DNA of 41,022 nt from NCBI GenBank assembly GCA_031385325.1, contig JANNBJ010000113.1:1-41022 (forward strand), written 5' to 3'. Positions 8,764-17,242 of this stretch are shown piece by piece; positions within the stretch are counted from its first letter, which is position 1; every line of letters begins with the position of its first letter. The notes under the pieces were generated by a model. That model saw nothing but the letters and a program-made list of their open reading frames with translations, was not told the DNA's origin and did not search any database. Position numbers and translations under genes: made by a program. Origin of the DNA: SYFY01 sp031385325 (GTDB taxonomy: Bacteria > Pseudomonadota > Gammaproteobacteria > Pseudomonadales > Azotimanducaceae).

Positions 8764-9783
8764 TCATTCACAGGCAAGTCGCCAATTTCGCCACATGTTC
8801 GCTGTCACCAGCGCATCGTCGCTGAACAGTTTGGCGTCCTTGAACCATTCAAACTGACCAAGCCTGCGATGTTCCTCGTCGTCGAGTACGGGACGATCCT
8901 GTGTGTAGTCGGCGAACGCTGCCCAGCGTATGTCTTCACCCACGTGAATGCCTGCGGAGTGCAACAGTCGACCATGCCAGAAGATCACCGAGCCGCGCGG
9001 CGCGACCAGTTCCAACGGTGTGGTGTCCTGCAATACAGCGAGCACTGTCTCCTCGTAGTTCGGGAGCGGTGAATAGTTGGATTCGTGGGTGTGAGCCTTG
9101 AACAGACGTTCGTGACTACCGGGATAGACCGTGAATCCGCCGCTACGAGGCCGAACCTCTTCAAGATAGAGGCACGCGTTCAATTGCTGGCACACCTGAT
9201 CAGTGTGTGGTCCCAGGGCTCGCCCACTGATTCGTCGCGTGCCAGATGGGTCGGCCGCATCGCGACTGGGAAAAACCGGATAAACGCCGCGTATGCGGGA
9301 CACGGGGCGAAGCGATGTCGACAACAGCGCCTGAGCAACTGCCACCACATCGTCATTGCGAGGCAACAATTGAAGCAGAAAATCTTCAGCGCCGATGTCG
9401 TGCAGTTTGACAATGCGACCGTTGTGCTCAACGGGCTGACGACCCTGATAGGGGCCTGACTCGGGATGTGGTGGCATTTCCGCCCACTGCGGATTCACCC
9501 AGGTGCTGCGATCATCGCGTACCAGTCGCCAGTTTGTATCCGGATGTACTGGGACCACCTTGAGCAGATGCGACCAGATGCGATCCATCGCGGGTGTCAA
9601 CAGCGTCTCGGACACGAGACGTGGTTTGACGAGAAAACCGTGTTCGATGAAGAAGTCGCGCTCTTTGACTGACAGCACCATGCCGTCCTGCGCGAGGTCT
9701 GGCGGCTCGAATACGTTGCTGACGCGACGTGGGTCCTGGCGACCGGAGGCCGTTCCATCCTTCGAATCAATGGTGTCAGTCAT
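8764..9783 (-). CDS. Phytanoyl-CoA dioxygenase (PhyH) family protein
   Basis: 339 residues of the Fe(II)/2-oxoglutarate-dependent PhyH family, which hydroxylates carbon substrates using O2 and 2-oxoglutarate. The iron facial triad is visible: H193-T-D195 in GPHTDQVCQQLNACLYLE, and a distal His in FWHGRLLHSAG (H270 or H275), followed by IRWAAFADY, where an Arg binds 2-oxoglutarate. SGGFTVYPGSH is the usual PhyH strand. There is no signal peptide. The substrate cannot be read from the sequence; neighbours (CoA-transferase, PNPOx-like, methyltransferase) are not specific enough. Stand-alone transcription is likely. Confidence 0.88.
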   Translation of the reverse strand: MTDTIDSKDGTASGRQDPRRVSNVFEPPDLAQDGMVLSVKERDFFIEHGFLVKPRLVSETLLTPAMDRIWSHLLKVVPVHPDTNWRLVRDDRSTWVNPQWAEMPPHPESGPYQGRQPVEHNGRIVKLHDIGAEDFLLQLLPRNDDVVAVAQALLSTSLRPVSRIRGVYPVFPSRDAADPSGTRRISGRALGPHTDQVCQQLNACLYLEEVRPRSGGFTVYPGSHERLFKAHTHESNYSPLPNYEETVLAVLQDTTPLELVAPRGSVIFWHGRLLHSAGIHVGEDIRWAAFADYTQDRPVLDDEEHRRLGQFEWFKDAKLFSDDALVTANMWRNWRLACE

Positions 9784-9862
9784 GCCGGACTCCGGTATTT
9801 GACCTTGGCTGCGTTAACAAACCTTTTTGTTCACCACGCCAGAACGGTTTACCTGCCGTGAA

Positions 9863-10417
9863 TCAGAATGATGGCTCGGCCAGCCCTGGCAATCCATCGA
9901 TACCCTGCAGGTTCGCGGCGATCTGTCCGGCGCGCATTCCTTCCGGTCCGAGCTTGGTCGCGTAGTTGTCGTAGTAGTCGCGTGTCCCTGTGTATTCGTA
10001 GAGGGGTACGGTCCAGCCGCACGAATCCGCGATCCGAGTGACATTGAGACGGATGATCGAGCGCACACCAGGCAGATCCGGGAAGAGTTGTCGGTAAGCC
10101 GGAAACTCCGGATCCCGCACTTCGAGCACATCAGCGAGCCCATGCAGTCTCACGATGAGCGGTTTGCCTTCGAACGCGCAGAACATGATGACCATGCGAC
10201 GATTTTCTTTAACATGCGAAATCGTTTCGACGCCGCTGCCCGTCACATCGAGATAGGCTACCGTACTTGGGTCGATTACGCGCAGGCAATCCATACCTTT
10301 TGGCGAGACGTTGATATGCCCCTGCTCGGTGAGTGGCGCGGTGCCGACAAAGAACATTTTCTGCGCTTCCATAAATGCCGTGATTTGCGGGGTGATTGAA
10401 TCGTGCTGCTTGCCCAT
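9863..10417 (-). CDS. Pyridoxamine 5'-phosphate oxidase (PNPOx)-like flavin/F420-binding split-barrel protein
   Basis: The start at 10417 (MGKQHDSIT) fits the family better than an upstream in-frame ATG at 10537, which would add 40 residues without homology and remove the intergenic operator; GGAA lies just upstream. The 184-residue product has the split-barrel fold: FMEAQKMFFVGTAP, GHINVSPKGMD, VAYLDVTGSGVETISHV, RRMVIMFCAFEGKPLIVRLHG. Members reduce or bind flavin-linked substrates; the specific reaction is unknown. The C-terminal IRLNVTRIADSCGWTVPLYEY is typical of the PNPOx-like group near residue 140. It is divergent from the methyltransferase gene, with an inverted repeat between them. 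Confidence 0.85.
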   Translation of the reverse strand: MGKQHDSITPQITAFMEAQKMFFVGTAPLTEQGHINVSPKGMDCLRVIDPSTVAYLDVTGSGVETISHVKENRRMVIMFCAFEGKPLIVRLHGLADVLEVRDPEFPAYRQLFPDLPGVRSIIRLNVTRIADSCGWTVPLYEYTGTRDYYDNYATKLGPEGMRAGQIAANLQGIDGLPGLAEPSF

Positions 10418-10459
10418 ATCTGAAGTTCCGTGGATCTCAGGTTGATTGTCGCAGGAATC

Positions 10460-10481
10460 TACTGACAGCGTGGTGTCAGTA
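10460..10481. promoter_or_regulatory. Candidate operator: perfect 8-bp inverted repeat between divergent genes
   Basis: The half sites TACTGACA (10460-10467) and TGTCAGTA (10474-10481) are exact reverse complements separated by six bases. They lie 43 nt upstream of the PNPOx-like start and 119 nt upstream of the methyltransferase start. There is no T-run, so a terminator is unlikely; a dimeric regulator site is the simplest reading. The regulator is not identified. Confidence 0.5.
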
Positions 10482-10599
10482 CTCCGCGCATATTCCGGGT
10501 TGATTGAACGAAGATCACATGATTCGTGCTTGCTCATTCGGCTATGACGTATGCTTCGGTGCTACGAGGATAGGGACTACTGGAATTGTGACTACGGGA

Positions 10600-11247
10600 A
10601 TGAATGAACACAGTGATCCGCACGATGAATTTCCTGCCGGGTTTTTCCGCCGCGGTGACGAGTCGCCCGACACGACCTTCTACGCGCCGGACCGCTTCGT
10701 CACCCACATAGACGATCAGGCGATCCGGGCTGTTGGTCAGTTGTACCGGGAGCTCGGCATCGACGGCGGAGGGTCCGCGAAGCGAGTGCTCGACTTCATG
10801 TCGTCATGGATCTCTCATTTCATCATCGCGCCCTCCGAACTGGTCGTGCTGGGAATGAACGAACGTGAACTGCTTGCCAATCCCCAGGCTACCGAACATG
10901 TGGTGCACGACCTCAACGTTGAACCATCGATGCGCTTTCCCGATGATTCCTTTGATGCGGCGGTCTGCTGTGTGTCGATCGACTACCTGGTTCGACCGAT
11001 CGATGTGTTGCGTGAAGTTGCACGTGTGGTGAAACCCGGTGGATTGGTGGTGTGCACCTTTTCCAATCGCTGCTTCCCAACAAAAGTGATTCGTGGATGG
11101 CTGGCCATGGACGAGGAACAGCGATGCCAGGCGGTGAGTCGATATTTTCAGCTTGCAGGTTGTTTCGACGAAACCCGGTCGAAGTTGTGTACCCAACCAA
11201 GAGCGTTTGGCGATCCGCTCTATGCAGTGTGGGCTGCAGTGAAGTGA
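10600..11247 (+). CDS. Class I SAM-dependent methyltransferase domain protein
   Basis: The ATG at 10600 begins the conserved-looking N-terminus (MNEHSDPHDEFPAGFFRR). An in-frame GTG at 10588 or ATG at 10504 would extend it without support. The protein has 215 residues: motif I is weak (KRVLDFMSSWISHF in place of DxGxGxG), acidic D after strand 3 (VVHDLNVEP), motif IV SFDAAVCCVSIDYLV, and post-motif LREVARVVKPGGLVVCTFSNRCFPTK, the classic Methyltransf_11 ending. The glycine-rich SAM loop is degenerate (DFMSSW). The substrate is unknown. It is divergent from the PNPOx-like gene and probably shares its control region. Confidence 0.8.
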   Translation: MNEHSDPHDEFPAGFFRRGDESPDTTFYAPDRFVTHIDDQAIRAVGQLYRELGIDGGGSAKRVLDFMSSWISHFIIAPSELVVLGMNERELLANPQATEHVVHDLNVEPSMRFPDDSFDAAVCCVSIDYLVRPIDVLREVARVVKPGGLVVCTFSNRCFPTKVIRGWLAMDEEQRCQAVSRYFQLAGCFDETRSKLCTQPRAFGDPLYAVWAAVK

Positions 11248-11338
11248 GCGATCTGCTCTATTGGGGTTGGCAATCTGCGTTGTGGCGCCGCTCGGTGGTC
11301 CAAACGCCTACAGCATCGTCGATACGGAGGGGTGAGCG

Positions 11339-11911
11339 GTGAGTCCGTTTGAATACCTGCTGGTGTTTGCAGCCGTTGTGCTTGGCCTCGCGATTTCCGA
11401 TCTGGCAATGAGCCTCAACAAACTTCTTAACGCGGGGCCTCGTGTGCAGTGGGGTGTTCTGACTCCGCTGGCAGCGATGGTTGCCTTTCTCAAGATCATT
11501 ACGCAGTGGTGGACCTGGTACGCCGCACAGTCGATTGCGCAGGCGTTGAGTTTTGAAATGTTTGTGGTCGTGATGATTGGCTCGGTCCTGCTGTTTCTGA
11601 TGGCAGCGTCGGCGCTGCCTGATGTGGAAATGGAGGCGGCCACGATTGACCTGCCGGCCTGTTACACACGTGTGCAGCGAAGGTTCTGGATTCTGTTCAC
11701 GACTCATTGGGCCATCATGAACGGCGTTTCCATCTGGGCACAGATACAGATTCAAGGTGCGCAGCTGAACCTGCTTTCATTTGGCTACCTCGTTCCCTTT
11801 GCGACGCTTGGGCTGGCGTATCTACGTATGCCATGGCTACACGCTGCGAGTATGGCTGGGCTGATTGTGCTGTATCTGGTCCAGTTCCTTGGGGACCACC
11901 TGACCGCGTAA
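11339..11911 (+). CDS. Small integral membrane protein, unknown function
   Basis: The GTG start at 11339 is preceded by GGAGGGG (11326-11332). The protein has 190 residues with about five or six hydrophobic helices: PFEYLLVFAAVVLGLAI, WGVLTPLAAMVAFLKII, FEMFVVVMIGSVLLFLM, FWILFTTHWAIMNGVSIWA, LLSFGYLVPFATLGLAYL and AGLIVLYLVQFL. It has few charges and no signature motif that I recognise. It follows the methyltransferase gene by 91 nt on the same strand and could share its transcript. Confidence 0.65.
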   Translation: MSPFEYLLVFAAVVLGLAISDLAMSLNKLLNAGPRVQWGVLTPLAAMVAFLKIITQWWTWYAAQSIAQALSFEMFVVVMIGSVLLFLMAASALPDVEMEAATIDLPACYTRVQRRFWILFTTHWAIMNGVSIWAQIQIQGAQLNLLSFGYLVPFATLGLAYLRMPWLHAASMAGLIVLYLVQFLGDHLTA

Positions 11912-12109
11912 TAGCAGGTTGCTGAAAGAGTCCGGATTCTGTTGAAAAACACAACCCGCGTCGTGGTGGCCGACCGGGTCTGTGTGCAGACCTCATTCAT
12001 CCGTGATTGAGTTCAGTGGCAAAAATACAGGAGTCGATGAACCGGGAAGAAGCTCATTCTTCGCAGTCCAAAATGGATAAAATGGTCCAGTACTATTGAA
12101 GCAGGCATC

Positions 12110-13387
12110 ATGTCCACGACAAAACAACCCGACCTGTTTGGTTATGAACCACCTGCGCCGACGGCGAAAGACCTTCGTATTGTCCGCCAGTCGCAAAAAG
12201 CACTGAGCAAGGAACAGAACAGCTTCAACAAACTTCTGGCCGAGGTGCAGCGTTTGCAGAAGAGGCTCGCCGCGTGGCAGGAATTTGAAGCTCAGCAACA
12301 ACAACAGGTGAGTACTGTGCTCATTCCGCTTGTCGCGGCGCTCCGACAGGCGCGCGCCAATCTGATCAAGTCGTGTGCGCAGATTCTCGAAGGTAAACAT
12401 GGTGGGGATGTTCCGAAAAAGGCCGAGCGCCGTTTGCTGGTGACACTGGTGATTGACGTGTGCGAAACCTACTTTGCGGAACCGGGTGCGCCAGATCCCG
12501 AAGTGATAACCATCTTCGATACGTACTCGCCAGTGACTCATGCTGACTCCCAGAGAGCCGGTGAAAAGGATTTCAGGGATGAGGCTCAAGAGCTTTTTGG
12601 TATCGATATTCCAGAGGATATCGACTTCGAACATCTGGATGAGTTTCTTGCCAAAGCATTCGCTTCCAGGCACGACCAGGAGGAAGACGAATCTAAAGAA
12701 GAACAGCGTGGGTCAGGTCAGCGGAAGGGTTCTCGTAAAGCGAAAAATGATTCCGCCGTCAGGAGTGAAGCGGTTTCGATCGACCCCAAACGGTCACTGC
12801 GCGACGTGTATCGAAAGCTTGCCAGCGCCCTGCATCCGGATCGTGGGCTCGATGACGCTGATCGCAACCGCCGGACCGAACTCATGCAGCGGGTCAATGT
12901 GGCTTATGAAGGTGTCGATCTGCTGGCGCTTCTCGAGTTGCAGCTCGAAATTCAGCAGATTGATGAAGACCATCTCGGCACGGTTCCTGAAACCCTTCTA
13001 CGTCAGTACAACCAGGTGCTTCGTGATCGCGTCGCCAATCTCAAGGGCGAGCTCAGAACCATCACCGAGCAGTTTCGTATGGCCATGCAACAGCAGCCGC
13101 GATCGATGACGCCGGAGGCGGTTGAACGTGATTTCACGCGTTCAGTTGGCCAGATCAGGGAAGACGCGGATCAGTTACAGGGGTGGGCCGATGCGCTTCG
13201 CCAGACTGCCTATCGCAAGGCCTGGCTGAAAGACTGGGAGCGGGAACAGAAGGAAGAAGAGCGGCGGCAGAAGCGCTTCGGTCGAATGCAGTTTATCGAC
13301 GATGAGTTTGCGGACGCAGTGTCGGTATTTTTTGATGCGCCTTCCGCCGGTCAAAGGCAAGGTACACGAGGCAAACGAAAGCGGTAG
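12110..13387 (+). CDS. J-domain (DnaJ-like) protein with long flanking coiled coils
   Basis: 425 residues. A J-domain-like segment lies in the middle (about 225-275: SLRDVYRKLASALHPDRGLDDADRNRRTELMQRVN AYE), with the HPD triad needed to stimulate Hsp70 ATPase. The N-terminal 100 residues are coiled-coil-like (KALSKEQNSFNKLLAEVQRLQKRL, then Q-rich). A Glu/Asp- and Lys/Arg-rich linker precedes the J segment, and charged helices follow it (KDWEREQKEEERRQKR). It lacks DnaJ's G/F and zinc-finger regions, so it is a specialised co-chaperone; its client is unknown. The ATG at 12110 follows GCAGGC. Genes on both sides are unrelated. Confidence 0.82.
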   Translation: MSTTKQPDLFGYEPPAPTAKDLRIVRQSQKALSKEQNSFNKLLAEVQRLQKRLAAWQEFEAQQQQQVSTVLIPLVAALRQARANLIKSCAQILEGKHGGDVPKKAERRLLVTLVIDVCETYFAEPGAPDPEVITIFDTYSPVTHADSQRAGEKDFRDEAQELFGIDIPEDIDFEHLDEFLAKAFASRHDQEEDESKEEQRGSGQRKGSRKAKNDSAVRSEAVSIDPKRSLRDVYRKLASALHPDRGLDDADRNRRTELMQRVNVAYEGVDLLALLELQLEIQQIDEDHLGTVPETLLRQYNQVLRDRVANLKGELRTITEQFRMAMQQQPRSMTPEAVERDFTRSVGQIREDADQLQGWADALRQTAYRKAWLKDWEREQKEEERRQKRFGRMQFIDDEFADAVSVFFDAPSAGQRQGTRGKRKR

Positions 13388-13496
13388 ATCCGGTTCGGAG
13401 CTGAAGATTCGTTGCAAACTCGGACATACTCCGACCAATATCGGCGTCCGCAGCAGGCAATTCATGAATAATGCGGGCTAACGAGGGGAGCGGAGA

Positions 13497-14879
13497 ATGA
13501 CTGGCGTTGCAGCGCTTGACGGGCAGGGTATGGCCAACGCGAGCACCCGCATCCCGTTGCGTCGGTTGCTGGCCTATTCGCTGATCGAGTTCCCGGTGGG
13601 CGGGGCGATGAATGCGACAGCGCTGTTTCTCGGGTTTCACTATGCCTCCCTCGGGGTTGATCTCGCGCAGATCGGCCTGATCATGATGGCCGCCCGTTTG
13701 CTTGATGTGCTCATCGATCCTGCTGTCGGGCTGATGTCTGATCGCACGCGTTCAACGTGGGGGCGACGCAAGATCTGGGTCGCAGCCGGAGCGCCGATAT
13801 TCGTGTTGGCCTGCTGGATGCTCTACAAACCACCGGAAGACGTGAGCGCGCTGTATTTCGCCGGTTGGCTGGTGCTGTTCTGGCTCGGGTTTTCGATGAT
13901 CAACATTCCCTACTATGCGTGGGGAGCGGAGCTCTCGCCGGACTATCACGAACGAACGCGGATCACGACGTGGCGCACGATTGCCGGCACTCTGGGATCG
14001 TTCACGTTCTTGTTGATTCCCGCCGTGCGACAAGAGATCTTCGGAGTGGGTGGACAACCCGGTGAAGTGCTCGCGACCATCGCAGTGATAACACTGGTCG
14101 CTGTTCCAGCGTTTGTTGCCATAGCGGCGGCCAACGTTCCTGATCGTGGAATGTCCACCGATACCAACCAGGTTCCGTTGCTGCGTGGGATAGGCGTGAT
14201 GGGGCGAAATAGCGCCTTTCTGAGATTGTTAGCGGCTTTCACCATCGTCGGTCTCGGTCCTGTACTGCAGGGCGCGATGTTCCCGTTTTTCATGCAGCAT
14301 GTGGTGGGGGACACCACATCGGGACCGAAGATCCTGTTGATCTACTTCCCGACCGTCGTTGTGGGGATCATGATCTGGGCTACCCTTGCGCGTCGCATCG
14401 ACAAACATCAGGCCTGGCTTGTTGGCATGACGGTGATGGCCGGCGTCACCGTTTCTTACATGCTTGTAGGCCATGGGGACATCATTCTGATGACCTGCAT
14501 TCTGGCGATGTCGGGTATTGGCTCTGGCGCCTTGAGTGCCTTGCCGGCGTCGATGAAGGCCGACGTGGTTGACCTCGATGCCATGGAGAGTGGCGAGGAT
14601 CGTGCCGGCCTGTTTTTTGCCGCGTGGTCGCTGGCCGTGAAATTCATCGCAGCCGTCGGGCAAGGCCTGGCGTTCACGACACTGGCCTGGATCGGTTTTG
14701 AGGCCAAGGGCGACAACACCCCCGACGAGATTTTGGGCCTGAGGATCTTTTACTCCGCCGGGCCCATGGTGCTGTACCTGATCGCCATGGCGATTGTCTG
14801 GGGCTATCCCATCACCGCGAAGCGTCATGCGGAATTGCGGCAGGCGTTGGTTGCACGAGGTGTCCGGGCTGCGGGTTGA
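13497..14879 (+). CDS. GPH-family (MelB-type) cation-coupled sugar symporter, MFS
   Basis: 460 residues with twelve hydrophobic segments. The diagnostic loop after helix 2 reads DVLIDPAVGLMSDRTRSTWGRRKIW, the glycoside-pentoside-hexuronide symporter signature that holds the cation-binding Asp. The N-terminus has the family's LLAYSLIEFPVGGAMNA start. A second signature is the cytoplasmic ADVVDLDAMESGEDRAGLFFAAW segment. It probably moves a sugar or glycoside with Na+ or H+ across the inner membrane. The substrate cannot be read from the sequence. A strong GGGGAGCGGAG ribosome-binding site precedes the ATG. Confidence 0.88.
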   Translation: MTGVAALDGQGMANASTRIPLRRLLAYSLIEFPVGGAMNATALFLGFHYASLGVDLAQIGLIMMAARLLDVLIDPAVGLMSDRTRSTWGRRKIWVAAGAPIFVLACWMLYKPPEDVSALYFAGWLVLFWLGFSMINIPYYAWGAELSPDYHERTRITTWRTIAGTLGSFTFLLIPAVRQEIFGVGGQPGEVLATIAVITLVAVPAFVAIAAANVPDRGMSTDTNQVPLLRGIGVMGRNSAFLRLLAAFTIVGLGPVLQGAMFPFFMQHVVGDTTSGPKILLIYFPTVVVGIMIWATLARRIDKHQAWLVGMTVMAGVTVSYMLVGHGDIILMTCILAMSGIGSGALSALPASMKADVVDLDAMESGEDRAGLFFAAWSLAVKFIAAVGQGLAFTTLAWIGFEAKGDNTPDEILGLRIFYSAGPMVLYLIAMAIVWGYPITAKRHAELRQALVARGVRAAG

Positions 14880-14890
14880 ACAATCAATGG

Positions 14891-14910
14891 CCCACCCGTC
14901 CCTTGGTGGG
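14891..14910. terminator. Possible hairpin between convergent genes
   Basis: CCCACC (14891-14896) pairs with GGTGGG (14905-14910) across an 8-nt loop, exactly between the convergent symporter and ASCH-like genes. No clear T-run follows on either strand, so termination activity is uncertain. Confidence 0.35.
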
Positions 14911-15195
14911 TCAGTCAGGCGCCGCTTCAAAGCGAAAACTCACCAGATACACGTGGACCCCGCTGCCATGTCTGGCCACACGCAACAGATCCGGCACGCT
15001 GCTAAACCCGGATTCGCGTGCGAGCCGCGGGGTGATGTCTGCAAACAAAATTTCGTGAATCGTTTCCACCACGATGTGGCCGTCCTCCATGCGATATCGA
15101 CCACCAACCTTCACACGCGGGCTCTGCCACACCCTAATGCTCGTCGTGATCTCGCTGGTACGAATCGATGCGCGCAGGCGACGGGTGAACTGCAT
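14911..15195 (-). CDS. ASCH/PUA-like domain protein
   Basis: A 94-residue protein starting MQFTRRLRASIRTSEITTSIRVWQSP, then KVGGRYRMEDGHIVVETIHEI and ITPRLARESGFSSVPDLLRVA, ending GSGVHVYLVSFRFE. This order (short helix, beta-barrel strand with VGGRY, the I..I strand, ARESGF helix, final strand) matches ASCH-type RNA-binding-like domains of the PUA superfamily. AGGAGG lies just upstream of the start. It is divergent from the metal island, so it probably marks the backbone edge. The biological role is unknown. Confidence 0.75.
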   Translation of the reverse strand: MQFTRRLRASIRTSEITTSIRVWQSPRVKVGGRYRMEDGHIVVETIHEILFADITPRLARESGFSSVPDLLRVARHGSGVHVYLVSFRFEAAPD

Positions 15196-15313
15196 GGGGC
15201 GTTCCTCCTCTCTATGTGACCGAATTCAATCTTTTGATCGGCCCGTGTTTCCCCGAGGTCATGGAGATTGGCTTCGAGGTGTCACTGCATGATTTACGAG
15301 AGTACACTCGACT

Positions 15314-15709
15314 GTGATGACAATCGCATTCAAGTTTATGACCACATCGCTCTTGCGCGTTCTGCTGGCAGTTATCCTCGTGTTCAACGGGGTTGCCTCG
15401 GCGTCGGCTATGGTGATGCCTTGTCATGATATGCAAGCCTCGGTGAACACGGATGGTCAGCACTCGCAGCATGCCGGACATGGATTGCACAAGGCCGACA
15501 GTGATCAGCCTGCCGTTATGCAGCTTCCGTGTGATGGCGCTTGTTGTGATGGGTTGGCTTGTCCTGGTCACGCCGCAGCGCTGATTGTTCCGCAAGCAGC
15601 TGCCTTGCGCGTAGTGCCGTCAGGCCCACAATCGATCGACCAGCGCCTGACAACAACTGACCCAGTGCTTCGACCCGTCGTTCCGCCGTACCGCCCGCCA
15701 GCGTCCTGA
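15314..15709 (+). CDS. CopL-like secreted His/Cys metal-binding protein
   Basis: 131 residues from a GTG at 15314; ATG at 15317 or 15338 are alternatives. A signal peptide (LLRVLLAVILVFNGVASASA) is followed by a small region rich in metal ligands: VMPCHDMQ, HSQHAGHGLHKAD, and LPCDGACCDGLACPGHAAA (six Cys in all). The layout resembles CopL, a short protein at the head of copper operons in xanthomonads that is needed for their expression. It heads a same-strand run of TolC-family, multicopper oxidase, cytochrome and copper ATPase genes. A chaperone or sensor role for periplasmic copper is inferred. Confidence 0.65.
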   Translation: MMTIAFKFMTTSLLRVLLAVILVFNGVASASAMVMPCHDMQASVNTDGQHSQHAGHGLHKADSDQPAVMQLPCDGACCDGLACPGHAAALIVPQAAALRVVPSGPQSIDQRLTTTDPVLRPVVPPYRPPAS

Positions 15710-15805
15710 AACTTTCCTGAAGAATGATCCTCCGCCGTTGTGCCGAGGAAGCTTTGACTTGTTTGTGTGCCGGGTTTGACCGGTCACGGTGCAGGAAAGG
15801 ACATC

Positions 15806-17242
15806 ATGTCGAGTTCAGATTCGAGATTCGTGCAGTCGCGACGCCGCGTGTTGGTTGTCATGTTGATGACGGGTGCCACGGGTTGTGCCGCGCTGCCGGT
15901 CGATCAGGGTTATCAGGAAACGAGCGCTTTGCTGGAAGCACGGATCGGCATTGCACCGATCGCTTCCGGCGATGGCTCACACTCGCTGGCTCCGCCCGAC
16001 CTGCCGACCACACCGATTGATCCCGAGCAGGCGGTAAGGCTCGCGTTCATGCACAGCCCGCGAGTGTCCGAATCTTACGCGCGGATCGGGTTGTCGCGCG
16101 CAGATCTGGAGGCAGCACGCAGGCTCGCCAATCCTGATTTCGGGTTCAGTTACCTTGATTCATCCAGAGGCGGCGAACAGGTCGGTCGAAGCCTTTCGCT
16201 CAGTCTTACCGACGTGGTGTTGCGGCCCGTGCGCAATCGATACGCAACTGCAGCGTTGCAACAGAAGCAACTGCAGGTGGCGAGTGAGTTGCAGGCACTG
16301 GCGACCGATGTAGAGGTTGGCTGGTACGACGCCGTTGCGACCGAACGGATTGCGGCAACCCGGGCGCTGATTGCCGGAGCAGCCACCCAGTCGGTCGCGC
16401 TGGCCCAGCGTTTTTTCGATGCCGGCAACATCAATCGGCTGCAGTTGGCGCAGGAGAAGGCGGCAGCGGCAACAGCGTCTATCGAAAGCATTCGCGCCAG
16501 TTCACACGCCATGCGAGCCCGTGGCGATCTGGCAACACTCCTGGGACTACCGGTGGAGTCGCCGTGGACCACCAGCGATTTGCCGGAATTGCCGGCCACT
16601 GATTCAGCTGACCCGGACAGCCTGGTCAGGCTTGCAGGCGAACAACGACTGGATCTGGCTGCCGCCCGGCGGCAACTGGATCTGCTCGAAGACGCCCTGG
16701 CGATGGCGCGGCGCTGGCGCTGGCTGGGTCGATTCGAAGTGGGCTATGAGCGAGAGAACGAAGCCGAAGGGGGCGTGATTCGCGGGCCGACGTTCGTTAT
16801 CGAATTACCGTTCTTCAATCAAGGCCAGGATGTGATTGCCCGTGCCGAAGCCCACCGCAGCGAAGCCCTCGCTCGTGTCGACCAGATCCACCTGGAGATG
16901 CGAAACAACGTGCAAACCGCGGTGCAAGACATGCGCATGGCGAGAGAAGTCACCATGCGCTACCGGGACGAACTGGTGCCAGCGAGGGAAGAGGTGGTCG
17001 CCCGAACCCAGGAAGACGTGAACTTCATGTTCAAGGGTGTGTTCGAGTTGATCCTCGCAAAGCAGGTTGAGTATGACGCGTGGCAGGGATACATCGAATC
17101 GGTGCGTGACTACTGGATAGCGCACACGCGCCTGCGCGCAGCCGTTGGCGGACGATTGCCGGGTTATTCCGAATCACGGAGGCCACTACGAAAGCCCTCG
17201 ACACCAGCATCCGAACATCATCACCACGGAGACCAACCATGA
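15806..17242 (+). CDS. TolC-family outer membrane factor (efflux component)
   Basis: The ATG at 15806 has AGGAAAGG at 15793-15800; an upstream GTG at 15767 lacks such a site. The 478-residue protein has an N-terminal leader with a cysteine (TGATGCAALP, likely a lipobox) and the OEP repeat pattern: EQAVRLAFMHSPRVSESYARIGLSRADLEAARRLANPDFG in the first half and LVRLAGEQRLDLAAARRQLDLLEDALA in the second, plus AELPFFNQG-like FVIELPFFNQGQDVIARAEA. The C-terminus is His-rich (EHHHHGDQ). No RND pump or adaptor gene follows, which is unusual. It overlaps the multicopper oxidase gene by 4 nt. Confidence 0.88.
   Translation: MSSSDSRFVQSRRRVLVVMLMTGATGCAALPVDQGYQETSALLEARIGIAPIASGDGSHSLAPPDLPTTPIDPEQAVRLAFMHSPRVSESYARIGLSRADLEAARRLANPDFGFSYLDSSRGGEQVGRSLSLSLTDVVLRPVRNRYATAALQQKQLQVASELQALATDVEVGWYDAVATERIAATRALIAGAATQSVALAQRFFDAGNINRLQLAQEKAAAATASIESIRASSHAMRARGDLATLLGLPVESPWTTSDLPELPATDSADPDSLVRLAGEQRLDLAAARRQLDLLEDALAMARRWRWLGRFEVGYERENEAEGGVIRGPTFVIELPFFNQGQDVIARAEAHRSEALARVDQIHLEMRNNVQTAVQDMRMAREVTMRYRDELVPAREEVVARTQEDVNFMFKGVFELILAKQVEYDAWQGYIESVRDYWIAHTRLRAAVGGRLPGYSESRRPLRKPSTPASEHHHHGDQP

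Noticed and set aside
8749..8765. GAGTGAT/ATCACTC hairpin at the end of the dioxygenase gene
   Set aside because: A perfect 7-bp stem, but it overlaps the stop codon and has no T-run on the transcript side, so I do not call it a terminator.
8529..8825. Small plus-strand open frames downstream of the four-helix membrane gene
   Set aside because: No ribosome-binding site and no protein-like sequence; they run into the dioxygenase gene on the other strand.
11912..12000. Sequence after the small membrane protein resembling an insertion-sequence end (TTGCTGAAA, TGTTGAAAAAC)
   Set aside because: No transposase remnant, matching inverted end or target duplication could be found.
15297..15310. Imperfect dyad CGAG...CTCG just before the CopL-like start
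   Set aside because: Too short and mismatched to support as a regulator site; it does not match the CueR or CopR box patterns I know.
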